Source: Sparassis latifolia (Eukaryota; Basidiomycota; Agaricomycetes; Polyporales; Sparassidaceae). Taken from it: 64,000 nt of DNA. The position numbers were made by a program, and so were the translations under genes. The stretch lies in contig CM031556.1 of NCBI GenBank assembly GCA_018466975.1, positions 1,178,001 through 1,242,000 on the forward strand, in the 5' to 3' direction. A model generated the notes under the pieces. The model did no database searches, was not told the DNA's origin, and saw only the letters and a list, made by a program, of their open reading frames with translations. Positions 26,688 through 38,210 of this stretch are shown one piece after another (the stretch's first letter is position 1; every line of letters starts with the position of its first letter).

Positions 26688-29459
26688 TCATGAAGCAGCG
26701 GGTAACCGCCAATTGTGGTTCGAACCCATCTTCTCGTACCTCTCCGTCTCCAGGCTTCTCTTCGAGACACCACTCTCGGGAGTCCTGCCTCGAGGAAGTC
26801 CGTCTAGAGAGTCCGACCGCTTCTCCCTGCCCTTCGCAAATATTCGCCTGAGGCCAGAGCCTTGCGCCGCCTTCTCGGCCTCCCGCTCTTTTGCGCTCAC
26901 GGCGTCCATGATGACGATGGCCTTCGCCGCCGCCATGTTCGACATCGCTACTCCGACACCTTTCTGAGCCACTGCGCCCTGCGAACGCGGGACCCGCGAA
27001 TCAGAACTGCTCCTGAGGTGCGGAACTCGGCCATTGGCGATCAAGGGTGCCCCGTTAGGAGCAGTGGTACGGTCCCGAGTGGGACTCGATGCATTGTCCC
27101 TCCCCTTCCCTGTCTGCCCTTGTATGTTCACCAGCACCCAGCCCGAATCGGTGTCTCTCCGTGTAGGTTGAGGCCTCGCTGCACCATTCGGCACTGCCTG
27201 AGTACTACCAGGAACAGTGTTGCTCCTCGACCTCGCACCCTCTGACTCGTCGTGCTTCGGCGACACCATGCGCATCTCTGCAGCTAGCCCAGTTGTCCTG
27301 TCGTGCCGACGTGCGAAGTCGTCCTGCTCCTGGCTGGGGTGCTCCTTGATGGTAGGAGGCAGCATGTTTCGCGCGACGTCATCGTACCGGCGTTCGTCCT
27401 TTGGAGCGGACGATGGCGTCGAAGCCCATGCGCTCGGCAACCGCGGCCCGGAAGGTCTGCGTTCACGTGCGCGCTCCCTGTCGGAACTAACGCGAGCGCG
27501 CCCTTCGAGCTCGTCCTGCTCGCGGATGTCGGCCAGCGCGTGTTTCTTCAGGGACGCGCCTTCTGAGTCGCGCCCGGCCCACGAAATGGGGATCTCATAC
27601 GAGCTCCGTACCATGGTCGATGCGTACGCGGAGTCGCGGAAGAGCCCTGGACTGAGAAGAGGTGGCGTCGGTGAGCGCGGCGCGTCTGGGGCGGGGTCCC
27701 TCGACAGAACGTATGTGTCATGCCGTGAAGCATCCCGGTCCTGCATTTGTGCATAACCGTCATCGTACGAGCGATCATGCGGAGTCGAGTGACTGTACGC
27801 GGTGTGAGATGAAGTGTCAGCTGGTGGAAGAGACGCTGCAGTGGTTCCGTCCATCGGAGGCGGTGTGCTTGTCTCGACAGGCTGCATTTCCAACGAGCTG
27901 CTATAATGATACGATCCACTCGTGTCGGCAGGAACATGCCTCTCGCAACTGCTGTGGTGTCCCGACGTCATATAAAGCACTTCGGGGGTGATGGAGTGAA
28001 ATGACCGGTCCGGTCTGCCAAGGCCAGAACCGACGCCAGTCATGTCCAAGCTCCCCACGGAGCTAGCAAATGGATGCTGCTTCTGGTCGATAGGTGAGCG
28101 CGAACTCGTGCTTGCGATCTGCGGGCTGTCCATCTCGACTGCGAACGCAAGCGGTAGCTTAGGGTACGCCTTGCGGAGAACACCCCCTGACGCCTTAGGA
28201 GAGGAACCAGAGGTCGGTTTGAGAGGAGACGAGGTGGCAGGCGCGGTATCCGTGGGTCCGCGTACATGAGTGTAGTGAGCATCAGCGTAAGGGTGAACCA
28301 TGCCGCTTGGAAGAACACGATATGCGCCGACCGGTGCAAGTTTCTCGTTACCTAGTGGAAGCATACCCGAGCCAGGTGTAATCTCCCTCTTCAACTCTAA
28401 GCTGGCGGTTCCAGGGCTAGAATTGGGAGATTCAGGATCTTCCGCTGGTCCTGAGAATATCCATAGGTCTTTGACCCTCGTCCGATTGGTGGCGAGAGAG
28501 AGAGAAGTAAGTAGCGAGAATGCATGAGCATCAAGAGAAGTGAGAAGAGTTAGCATGTGATGCAACGAATCAGTAGGGAAATTATCCTCCTGAAACCCTG
28601 GAAAGAACAAGCAAATCAGTAAATCGACTACTTGGATGGATTGGTGGGACAAGGGGGCCAGATTTGCATGTTTCAGTTGCTCGTCGGAGACATGGACGAG
28701 TCAGCCGAAACACGCCAGGATGTCCGCTCGCAGCTATTTCTTCGCCGGGCTCTGCGTCCTGCGTAATGCCTCCGGGAATGTAGACGTACATTTGTACCCC
28801 TTCAGTTTGAATTCGTAAGTCGCATCACCCACTTTCTTTTCGGAGACCACACCGCGAGGCCATGCTCCTCTAACCGCCTGCAAGATGGCCGGTGTTGAGT
28901 GGAGAGGCGGATCGATGACACGGAGAACGGTAGTAGATGCAAACGAGATAGCGAAGTGTGCTCTAGTAGGCTGAGCAAGTGTCGTCGCGGACCCATTAGT
29001 AAAAGTGATGGTAGCGGATGGAACGGACACTGGTCTGGAGAATGCGATAGCTACGCGATCATCCTGCTCGCGACCATAGTCAATGGTGGACAGGAAGGTG
29101 AATCCACACTGCATGACAGTGGTCAGAATGGCGACAATTAGCCATTCGGACTCGATGCTCTTTGCATTCGCCCATGGCTTGTGGTCGAGAGAGAACTCGA
29201 AAAAGCTCTTTGGCGCATGTTCGCGGACACTTGTGATAAGATTCTGCTGATCAAAGAGACGACGAAGAGCAGAGATGACAGGTCCAGGGAAGCTGTACAG
29301 CCTGACCAAGCCAGGGCCAGAAAGCGCAAGGAGAGAGAAAGAGGAAATGATTCTTTGATCCCGAATGAATTCCTTCCGGGGAATGAAGTGAGGACTTCCC
29401 GTAAGCGGAGTCGGAGACATTGGATGTTTATAGAGCGGAACCTGGGGTGAGTGTGTCAT
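26688..29459 (-). CDS. Large hypothetical protein, N-terminal conserved globular part, disordered C-terminus
   Basis: Two exons (28790-29459 and 26688-28597) give 859 residues. A start 13 codons later (ATG at 29420) is equally possible. I do not recognise a characterised family. The first 270 residues look folded (PHFIPRKEFIRDQRIISSF, LVRLYSFPGPVISALRRLF, SFFEFSLDHKPWANAKSIE, EWLIVAILTTVMQCGF). They continue across the intron as WFQEDNFPTDSLHHMLTLL and LTSLSLATNRTRVKDLWIF. The remaining two thirds is rich in Ser, Pro, Asp and Arg and probably disordered, ending in a basic segment (GSGLRRIFAKGREKRSD). No signal peptide or membrane helix is convincing. Exact frame over one intron and sustained coding bias make it a real gene. 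The function is unknown. Confidence 0.72.
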
Positions 29460-30822
29460 GGATGTCTGGTGCAACAGGTTTGCGTGCCATCGCCAGCAAC
29501 TTGCTGCAGCAGCTGCTGTGGGTGGCGAAAGACCCACACTAGAACCATGCACCGCTCGATCGTGCATAGCACGTGCTCCACCACCGCTGCGCGTTTTCCA
29601 ATTCGCAGCCACCGACGCGCGCTGCACAGTGACATTGTCCGGGCAACAAAACAAATATTCGCCATACAGCAGAAAGTGTTGCACAATAGAAGGTGTCGAC
29701 CACTTCAGAGAGGCCCGTTTGGTCGATGGTCATAATGCGCTCTCAAAAGAAGCCTACTACATGCACAACCTACTGGGCACATCGCCGGCTACTTCACTTA
29801 CAACGAAGAAAAGACTTCGAGTGCATTAAATACTGCGGTAAGTTGCTTTGGAGAGAAAATGTGAGATGTCCACTATCTCGCTGGGCGCAGATTGAAGGCA
29901 ACGATATGAAGACACTAGTCGTACTGAAGAACATGCAAATGCGCGAATATCATTGAGTTGAAGCTTGGGTCGACTGGGTAGTTAAGAGAAGAGGAAAAGA
30001 AAAGGGTACGAAGTGGGATGCACAGGAGCACAGCAGCGAAATGCTTGCTAGACCATGCAGGAGGGTGATAATGGGCGTTCAGACTTGAGAGGTGGATGTT
30101 CGACGGACGAGCAATTGGAAAATTACATAGTCTGACGTCAAACCCACTTTCACGAGCCACTCGGATGCGCAGTCTATCGATGCAGGTCATCGTCACGGTG
30201 AAAGATTGGTATCTGACCAGGACGCGCGCACGTTCATATACTTTCCCTGCTTGCCATACCGTGCTCCGCCTTAGATTCGCCTCGCCTCGATGGCATTCGC
30301 CAGCTTGAGTATGAGAAGACTTGGTTTGTTATCCACACCGCACCGAGGCAGACAAGGCCTTCGTCAGTCACGTAAGAGTACGTGGATCGTCCTAATATAG
30401 GTTTCAACTTTCAGTATTTTATTAAGGACAAGCTCACCACCATCTGTCAGAGGGAGACAAGGCGACCTTCGGAATGCCTGAGAGAACGCTTGTCTGTGAT
30501 CGTGACGGCGCTTGTTATGGGTGTTGTACTTTTAAGTTCGAGAAATCCTGGCATCAACGATATCCGCAAAGCACCAGTACCGCTGTTCGTACATATGCGC
30601 GAAGAAGAAGTGCGGCAGTACTGTCGGAGACGATGTGTGTGCTGTGGCGGGCCAGTGGCGGCAATGACTACGGCTCGACCGGGCCGCGAGCTTTCCCGGG
30701 CCGTTACCGGATCGAGTCTGGATACACTCTCTCGGACATACTTATAGGAAGTCTTCGAGCAACACGATGAGGACCCCTCACCTGCTGTCTTCCTTTATCT
30801 GGGTTGTGTGTAGGCAATTGCA
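29460..30822. other. Intergenic between divergent genes
   Basis: This is 1.36 kb of upstream DNA shared by the minus-strand hypothetical gene and the plus-strand oxidoreductase. Several short open frames exist on both strands (for example 30382-30747) without recognisable content. The sequence around 30660-30720 is locally GC-rich. Confidence 0.4.
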
Positions 30823-32761
30823 ATGACAACCGAAATGAAGAAGTTGAACGTGCTGATGTGTAAGCACTTGCAATCGCCCTTGCGGACATTTACTGGTCCG
30901 TTGATTCCGGCACGATTGGGATGCAGGTGGCGCTGTAAGTTCGAATCACTGGCTCACCCGTGGTAGTACATTTTACATTGATAATTATACAGGGAGAGTA
31001 TACCACAGGATGGACGGAAAAAGGAGCGTCCAAGTCCGACAAGAAAGTACGTCTTGATTGTGTTGCCTCTAGCGCTTCACTTACATCTACTTAACATTCA
31101 CAGATCGGGGTATGCATCCTAAGACATCTCCCGCTGCAGATGGTACTGATATACCCTAGGTTGTCGGATTGACCCTTTTTGACCTGCGGAGACTGGGCAA
31201 GGTACGTCTCCTGAGCGCTGGCGAACTGTAGGCCTTCTCACACACCGTACTAGGTGGACCAGTTAAGTATGGTTGGAGTCAGCGGAGCAAAGTTTCCCGC
31301 CATCAAGAAACACTTCGAAGAGAACATCGCTGGGGTGTACAAAGACATGGATGTTAGGTACGCTGACTACACTCTGTTGGTATCACCTATGACGCAGTAA
31401 CACCAACATGCTCCAGCTTCGAGTCTTTCCCAAAGGCAGATAATTATAACCCTGTAGCCTGTGAGTCTACGCTTAACAGCAGGAACTACTTATGGCATTG
31501 ATAAAGCCATGCAGACAAGGAAGCCATCGACAAGCTTTCTCCCGGGGATGCAGTCATTATATTCACTCCAGACAGTACGTCGTCGTATCGTGATGTTAGT
31601 TTTCGTGTAGTTCACCGCGAGAATTTTGCAGACACACATTATCCTATTGCTTTATACGCAATTGAGCACGATCTTCATGTATTGGTCACAAAGCCCGCAG
31701 TCCAGCTGTTACCCCACCACAATGCACTAGTTGCGGCTGCAAAGAAGCACAACGTAGTATGCTTCGTGGAGCATCACAAGCGGTCTGTTCATTTACTAGT
31801 ATGACGATGCTTGTTATTCATCCAGGTTGGTTATTACAGGTTTGATCCCGTCTACAGCGACGCAAAAGCTCGTGCTGCCAGCTTGGGTGAATTTAACTTC
31901 TTCAGCGCATGGATGAGCCAGCCGAAGAGTCAGCTGGACACCTTCCGTGCATGGGCAGGCAAGGACTCGGATATCAGGTCAGTTACAGCGATATTTCCCC
32001 CGTGAATCTTCCGTTTAATTTTTGTAAATTCAGTTACTACTTGTCCTCCCACCATATTGATATCCACTGCTGGATTATGCAAGGAAGGGCCGTGCCTACG
32101 CGTGTTGTTGCAAGCGCCGCGACCGGAATCGCTACCAGCGAGCCGTACAACTGCGTGCCACAGACTGAGGATACGATAACGCTCCTCGTCGATTGGCAGT
32201 CGCTATCGAGCTCCAAGCACAGGGGCACGGCAGTGTACTCAGCCTCGTGGACCGCGCCGCTGAAGTCCGGCGTGCACTCGGCCCAGCAGTGGTACTATAT
32301 GGCCGAGAAGGTTAGTAACAATAATTCAGGAACATTTTGCGCGGTAATAAATCTTCGATTCAGGGGGAGATCAATGTCGACCAAGCCCACCGAGGCTACG
32401 ACATCGTGCAAGATGAAACTGGCAAGGCATGGTACAACCCGTTTTAGTACGAAGGTCTCTTTCGCTGGTCTCGCCCTGTAATGCTGATTTCTTGTCCCGC
32501 AGCATGAAGTATTCTCCCTCCGAGAGCGGGCACTTTGATGGCCAGCGCGGCTACGGCTACATCTCCATCGAGAAGTTCATCGACGCGGCGCGCAGTGTGA
32601 ACGCTGGGCACGTGCAGCCCTCTGAGTTCGACGGCCATGGGCTGCCGACGATCGCCAACACCGTCCTTACGACGGCCATCTTGAACGCCGGACGAATCAG
32701 CCTGGACGAAAAGCGGCCCGTCAACATCAAGCACACCAACGGCGAATGGATTCTGGAGTAG
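30823..32761 (+). CDS. Gfo/Idh/MocA-family oxidoreductase, D-galacturonate reductase-like
   Basis: Thirteen exons give 420 residues: 30823-30859, 30927-30934, 30993-31046, 31104-31109, 31160-31201, 31254-31357, 31417-31460, 31515-31574, 31632-31782, 31840-31977, 32034-32310, 32364-32446 and 32503-32761. Exon 2 (8 nt) and exon 4 (6 nt) are microexons. Without them the Rossmann entry [18 protein letters not shown] and the strand [15 protein letters not shown] do not form. [19 protein letters not shown] and [15 protein letters not shown] follow, where [11 protein letters not shown] is the NAD(P)-fold motif with the catalytic lysine. [13 protein letters not shown] and the C-terminal beta-sheet domain complete it. 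Proteins of this type include a fungal D-galacturonate reductase of pectin breakdown. The substrate is inferred from overall resemblance, not from a diagnostic residue. Confidence 0.82.
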
Positions 32762-34038
32762 GCCGCCGTCTGGGACGTAGAACCACCGGAGAAAGAAAGG
32801 TATATTTACAATGTTGCGTTGTACTCTTTAGCCGTGTATACTAGCATGATCGCACTACCACATGAACGATCCTGTGCCGTGCTGCAGTTAGTCCACGGGC
32901 GAGCGCCCGAGTGCGATACCAATAATCATCATTTCACTGATACGATGTTCGCCATCTCTTTCCGCGATACGAATTCGCCGAGCAAACGTTGCGTGCCCAG
33001 CGCCTCTCTTCCTTGTGCAGCCCGCACGACGTCTCGCAATCGTGCATCATTCCCGTGCACGCGCCTTCTGTTCCTTCGGACCTCAGATCATCATCAAAAT
33101 TCCGTTAGACCTCGAATCCCGCGGGCCCATGGCTAGGCATCTTACCTCACCCTAGTTACCAGGAAGACAGATGATGCATTCCTTGCGCTGGAATGGAAGC
33201 CGTGACCTTGACCGAGATCACCAGTGCTGAGATGCAAATAATAATCGGATTCGGGCTTGCTACTTGGTAATGTAGACGACAGGGATTGCGCGGATATGAG
33301 GGCCCTTCAGGCTCGTGAGGTGGATGAGAACGACAGTGATGTGGAATGCTGCAACATTGACGAGACTGTAAGGAAACTAAGAATATACGAAACAGTGCGG
33401 TTGAAGAACGAGAACGACAAATGGTGGGATGCTGACGAGACGGTGCAAATAAACGTAGAAGAATGGTACAATAAAAGTGAAGAATAAGGTAGAAAGAAAG
33501 GTGACAATTTAAACACGGGGTAAGAGCCTGTCGAGCTCATCGCGTAAGGCGACTTGGGGAATGGTGCGCAGAGAAAAACAATGATATGCATAGGGTAACA
33601 GACAGTCGAGTGAATGTGTTGGGAGCGTTCGATGAAGGAAACAGACAGTTGGATCCCGACGAGGCGAACGAAAGAGGATTCTTGGCAGATGAATGGGCTG
33701 TCCAGTAATTGTACACCGCCTATCGGGCACACACTAGCACGACGGCGTATGGAGTTCCTCTGGGCGACCTGTTCCTCGTCGAGTAGGAATCTTGTTCGAG
33801 GCGAGATGACGGAGATTCAAAACATTGCAGAGAAAGAAAGAATGCATGGATGATTGTGATGCTGGCTGAGACAGATTGCGGTTGAAATGCCGATAATCGA
33901 CGTGTATGGTAGTGGTGTTACATTTTGCGGTGATTCTTGAGAAACTGGTGCCACGAGAACTTTTTACAACCTTATACACCATGCTCGTGGGCGTATGCGC
34001 CGAGGAAGGGTACAGTCACAGTCAAGCTCAACGAGCAC
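32762..34038. other. Intergenic between convergent oxidoreductase and cyclin genes
   Basis: About 1.3 kb. The stretch 33250-33490 (+) is open for 76 codons and very acidic (DENDSDVECC, DKWWDADETVQ), but it has no start context or homology that I recognise. The rest is without apparent genes. Confidence 0.4.
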
Positions 34039-35533
34039 CTATGCAACAACTGTCGCACGAGGTGAGACGTTCAGGCTATGGAGTGCCGGGCGACTTAAAG
34101 TGACGAAGTCGTGCGGAAGGAACTGATCCGGGATAGGCTCCGCGGGAATCTTATGGATAATCGGCTCAAAAATAGGGGAGGGCAGATTCTCCTTGTCGTC
34201 CGACAAGCACGAGCCAGAGAATGGATCGCTCGAGAACATGGGACTTGTCGGTGTCGCTGGCATGTCATCCGAGAAGTCGGAGGCAGTTGTCGAAACGCTC
34301 ATGGGAGTACTGACGATGTTCGCCGAGTGTGACCGAACGGGAGTCATGGGGAACGAAAGGGATGGCTGTCTAACGAATCGCCCGCCATGCAGGTAGTAGT
34401 GTACGACGAGTGTCGCGGCCTTGGAAAAGAAAGCAAACGAATACTTCCTAACCAGCGTCTCCGAAAGATGATTGACGTGCTTCGACAATCGGTTATCCAG
34501 AAGCTCCACGACCTCAAGACACTCCTCTGTCTCTTCGAACGCACGACGAGCCTTGCCGCAGAGGTAGCGCGCCAAAGTGAGAGATCCGAGGGCAATCGAC
34601 GACGGAAGACACCTCACAAACTCTCGGTAGAAAAGCGTGATTTCCATGAGGAAACGTGCGACGTGTTGCACTCTGGTTTCCTCCAACCATCGATCGGCAC
34701 ACAGGAGCCTCAGCCAAGCCTCCGCAGTTGGATGTCCCAACGACCACTGGATGGTTTGCAAAACGTGACCCTCCATTTGAATAAAGGCAATCTGGTCGTA
34801 AGTCCCTTTGCCACAGATTTGTACAAGATCCTCTATAGACGGAACTCGGTCCTTGGCGTCCTCGAACTTGGCTGCAATCCATAGCGCGGCACAGCCAACA
34901 AGTTGGTAGTGCTTGACGTAGACGATACGCCGGGACACATAGCGGTCGATTATGTTCAACGCGAGATAGAGTGTCTCAGGGCGAAGCCGAAAGGTGAAGT
35001 GGATCTCCACAAGGAAGTCGACTAGACACGGTCGCATATGCCACCGAATTTCCGGCTGTTGATCCATTGATGTAATGGAGCACGTCGTGTGTCGCTACAG
35101 CATCGCGGTGTTCATCGCAATGAGTAATGTGAAAGACGACACAACACTAAGGACAACTAACCTCCATTTCGTGCATGTAAGCTCGGATTTCGTCCTGGTA
35201 TTCTTCCTCGAGATAGATGCCCTGCCTTCGCAGTGCCAAGATTTGCGCGTTACGTTGCCTTTGTGCAGTCATCTCGGCCCTGGCGGCGCGCGGCGTCCTC
35301 CGCACAAGAAGAGATGGAGGGTAGAGAGGGGATTTCCGAGACTTGGAGATCCCGTAGGGAGACGGGCGCTTCTTGGGATACGCCGACGGGCGGGCAGCTT
35401 TGGACGCGGTTGATACGTCCTTCATGTCTGTTGTAGAGAAGGGATTCGAGTCTGAAAGGTGTGCGATCTCCTGATTACTACACGGAGAAGAAAGAGAATC
35501 AGCCAACAGGTCGGGATACGCGCTAGTGGACAT
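34039..35533 (-). CDS. CLN1: G1/S-type cyclin (Cln-like)
   Basis: Two exons (35162-35533, 34039-35094) give 475 residues. A basic Ser/Pro-rich N-terminus leads into EEEYQDEIRAYMHEME, then MDQQPEIRWHMRPCLVDFL, ETLYLALNIIDRYVSRRIV, VGCAALWIAAKFEDAKDRVP and HPTAEAWLRLL. This is a complete cyclin box of the fungal Cln/Puc1 group rather than a B-type. The C-terminal tail is rich in Ser, Thr and Pro with repeated TP/SP sites and contains DDKENLPSP, a KEN-box-like degradation signal in a PEST-like context. Cyclins of this group activate Cdc28/Cdk1 at START. The single intron lies just before the cyclin box. Its acceptor at 35094 gives ERHTTCSITSMDQQPEI, which fits the family. The leader upstream may contain further introns. 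Confidence 0.88.
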
Positions 35534-37865
35534 CGTTGCAGAGCCCAAGGAGGCCTGAAAGCGTGAAAGAGTCCCAGAAACGTAGATAGGCCAAGAGGCA
35601 GAGATAGGCGTGGTGGGGGTGTGCGTAGAACACCAGACAGCAACCAACCAAGGATTGACATGAGCCAGTCATCGAAGGCCACCCAAAGTAAGTATATCAC
35701 AGTGTGAACGAGGTGATCGTCCTCGAGGCGCGTCCGATCGAGACCTTGCCGGCCACCCGAAAAAATGAAGATACGACTACACACTCTGACTTTGCGTGGC
35801 TTAACGCACAGAGAATGAGAGGAAACGGGACTTACGGATAGGATCATGCGATGACTGCAAGAAGGAAATCCGTGGTGGAGAAAACGGAATTGTGGCTTTG
35901 ATTGGGCGGAAGGCGAAGATGAAGCGAAGACGAGGAGGATACTGGTAGAAAATGAGTTGTCGTCAACGCGTAATGTCGTAATGAAGAAGAGGGAGGGAGG
36001 GGGACGGGAACGTAGGGAAGGGGAACGTCGTGCTCGACGAGGACAGAAGAAAGAGAGAAGCGCTGGGTCCCGACAAGATATAAGGCCACCGGCCGCCCGG
36101 AACGGGGATTTCGGTGTAATTTGGGGTTGAATATGCGGACAATTTGAGAATAAAAAAGGCGGAGCTCTAATGACCGTTATCAAGCCCCATCGGCTGATCG
36201 CCACGTTGATGCACCCACTGCGGCGCTCTGAGTCTGAGTCTCTGGTCCTCTACGACCTTTGTTGCGAGCAAAAGTGGAGCAGAACAACGTCGCTGGGGCA
36301 GAGGATATTTCGAAGAAAATAAAAGGATAATAAAATGGTGAAAAAAGCGAGCAGAAAAGATCTGCAAGCAATCGATGGGATCTGGACGATGGATCGTATC
36401 GTCGCCTGGGTCTGCTCGGGCCGCCTTGGCAATTCCCACGCCCCACGTTCCTCGACACCGCCGGGGGAACGAATAGTGACGTAGCGTTAAATTCACCTTG
36501 TGCTTTTAGAAACCTCTCTCCGTATGCGCTCAGGGCCTGACCACACATCGCTGCATCAGACTCCAATCTCACAAGACACACCGATCACTGCGTACTCACC
36601 GCCAACAACAATCTTGTCGCTGTTCGAACCTAGTAATCTGCAACCCCATCAGCACCTTCTGCAACAGCGATCGAATTCCACTCACAAGAGCCAGACGGGT
36701 GTTAGCTTTCTTGACGACCGAGGGAACCAAGAGAAATGACTGGAATTAATGCCGACCTCGCGAGATCACGATGGATGGCCAGCTGGATTGCAATACGCGA
36801 CCAAGAGAGACAGACTGAGTGGGTCTAAATGAGAGACGATGGCGGTATGCCGATTTCTAGGTTGTCGATCAAAGAACTGCAGGACGAGGAGAGGGAAAAC
36901 CAAATCCCAGCGGGTGTTGCTGTGCCAAATGCGAACACACGGGTCTCGCTCTCAAACCGACCCTGTGCCACGCAAGCGTTGGCGAGGGTGCTGAGCAGGA
37001 GGAGTGGCAAGAACAAGCGACGCTCGAGGTATCAAAAATCTGACTTTTCAAGGCGAGAATGCAGATATCTGAGGTCAAGTGCAACGCTGGACGGGCGTGT
37101 ATCCGCCTAACTCGGGTCTCCCGGACTTTCTAATACATGCAGAACCCAAGGGATTTTTCCGGTGCGGTGCCTATTGGCTCGATTCTGGCCGTGAGCTACA
37201 CGTTTCCCGCCTGCAGGCAGCGTCTCTCAGATTCGCACCACTATTGGGTGATTTAGGTAAACCTAGACCTTCCCTGTCGCTCGTCCGAATCGCCTCGCCT
37301 TCATTCCCCGTTGGAGTATCGAAGAGTGTAGACAGTACTGTCAAAGTGTTCCAAAGATTTGGTGAAGGTATGTACATAACCGCATCAGCCGGCCCCAGGC
37401 CAGCAGCGCAAACGGATTATCCCACTCTTTTAACCGTAGGCAATGCGGCGCCGTGCGCAGTTCAAGTTGCTGTAAGAGCAATACCAATACGCAGTACTCG
37501 TTGCGAATGTTACAGATGGTTTTATCCTGCCGGTAAGGAGCGGTCGGGGTGCGCCCGATTACTTACGAATACCACGTACGGTCAACGGCTAGGCCTTCCT
37601 TTACTCTCCATCGTACGCCCCCATCAGTCACGCCTTATCGTGTCCATCATCAGAGCGCCCACACCAGCCGGATTGTGAGCTCGCTGTGGACATCTGACGT
37701 ACTCTTGACGTGTGCTTCACTAGAGCCTACTAGAGCCCGAATGCCCAAAGCAATGGCAGCACGCATGAGCTGATAACGGTCCCCGTTTCAGACGAGGGGG
37801 CCGCACGCAGAGTTCCATGTCGGGCGCAGGGGTGCGGACATCACCGCAGGTGACCCGAAGTACGA
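35534..37865. other. Gene-poor stretch, left part
   Basis: This includes the probable long 5' leader of the cyclin gene (to about 36,100) with purine-rich runs. Candidates considered: a 63-codon minus-strand frame with a signal-peptide-like start at 36825-37016, and a 199-codon plus-strand frame at 37079-37678. I recognise neither. The second is long for chance in this composition but has no conserved motif. Confidence 0.35.
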
Positions 37866-38210
37866 GCAATGCCAGGACCCCGGATTATAGGTGGGGAACC
37901 CTGAGTGCCATCCAGACAAACTTTGGGCGAAATCCACGCACAACCCTGATATAATCCAGACAGTTTGGGAGAAATTTTTTGAAAAGCCTGGTGCTGGTCC
38001 GGACATTTTGGCCCGATAGAGCCCTCGGCGAGCGCCAAAATGGCGCTTTCGGGAGCCTGATGCCGCCATCCACACAAGATTTGGGGGAAATTGGCACTTC
38101 ACCCTGATTTCATCCAGACACAAAGGTCGAATTTCGGGTTTCGGCGCTTAGACATTTTTGGGCTCGCCGGATCAGGGTTGTTCACCTATAATCCGGGGTC
38201 CTGCAATGCC
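37866..38210. mobile_element. Non-autonomous TIR element (MITE-like) with target-site duplication
   Basis: Terminal inverted repeats begin AGGACCCCGGATTATAGGTG at 37874 and end with its exact reverse complement at 38202. Allowing three mismatches they extend to 31 bp (37874-37904 and 38172-38202). The element is flanked by an identical 8-bp direct repeat, GCAATGCC, at 37866-37873 and 38203-38210. Because the terminal base is ambiguous, it could also be read as a 6-bp repeat around a CAGG...CCTG element. The interior (about 330 bp) has no open frame. It contains three related subrepeats starting AACCCTGA / ACCCTGA and continuing ATCCAGACA (37898, 37942, 38101). An 8-bp duplication would fit a hAT-type transposase acting in trans. 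Confidence 0.82.

Noticed and set aside
33257..33487. Acidic 76-codon frame downstream of the oxidoreductase
   Set aside because: Compositionally biased, overlaps other open frames, no conserved feature.
36480..36780. Minus-strand segments at 36480-36780 that splice into short plausible peptides
   Set aside because: Several GT/AG pairs exist, but no choice of frame gives a recognisable protein.
36825..37016. Minus-strand frame starting MFLPLLLLSTLANACVAQG, resembling a signal peptide
   Set aside because: Only 63 codons with no following domain. A hydrophobic N-terminus alone is weak evidence in a C/T-rich strand.
37079..37678. 199-codon open frame on the plus strand
   Set aside because: No recognisable motif, no splice structure and no clear codon preference. 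It may be chance in sequence of moderate GC. Left uncalled.
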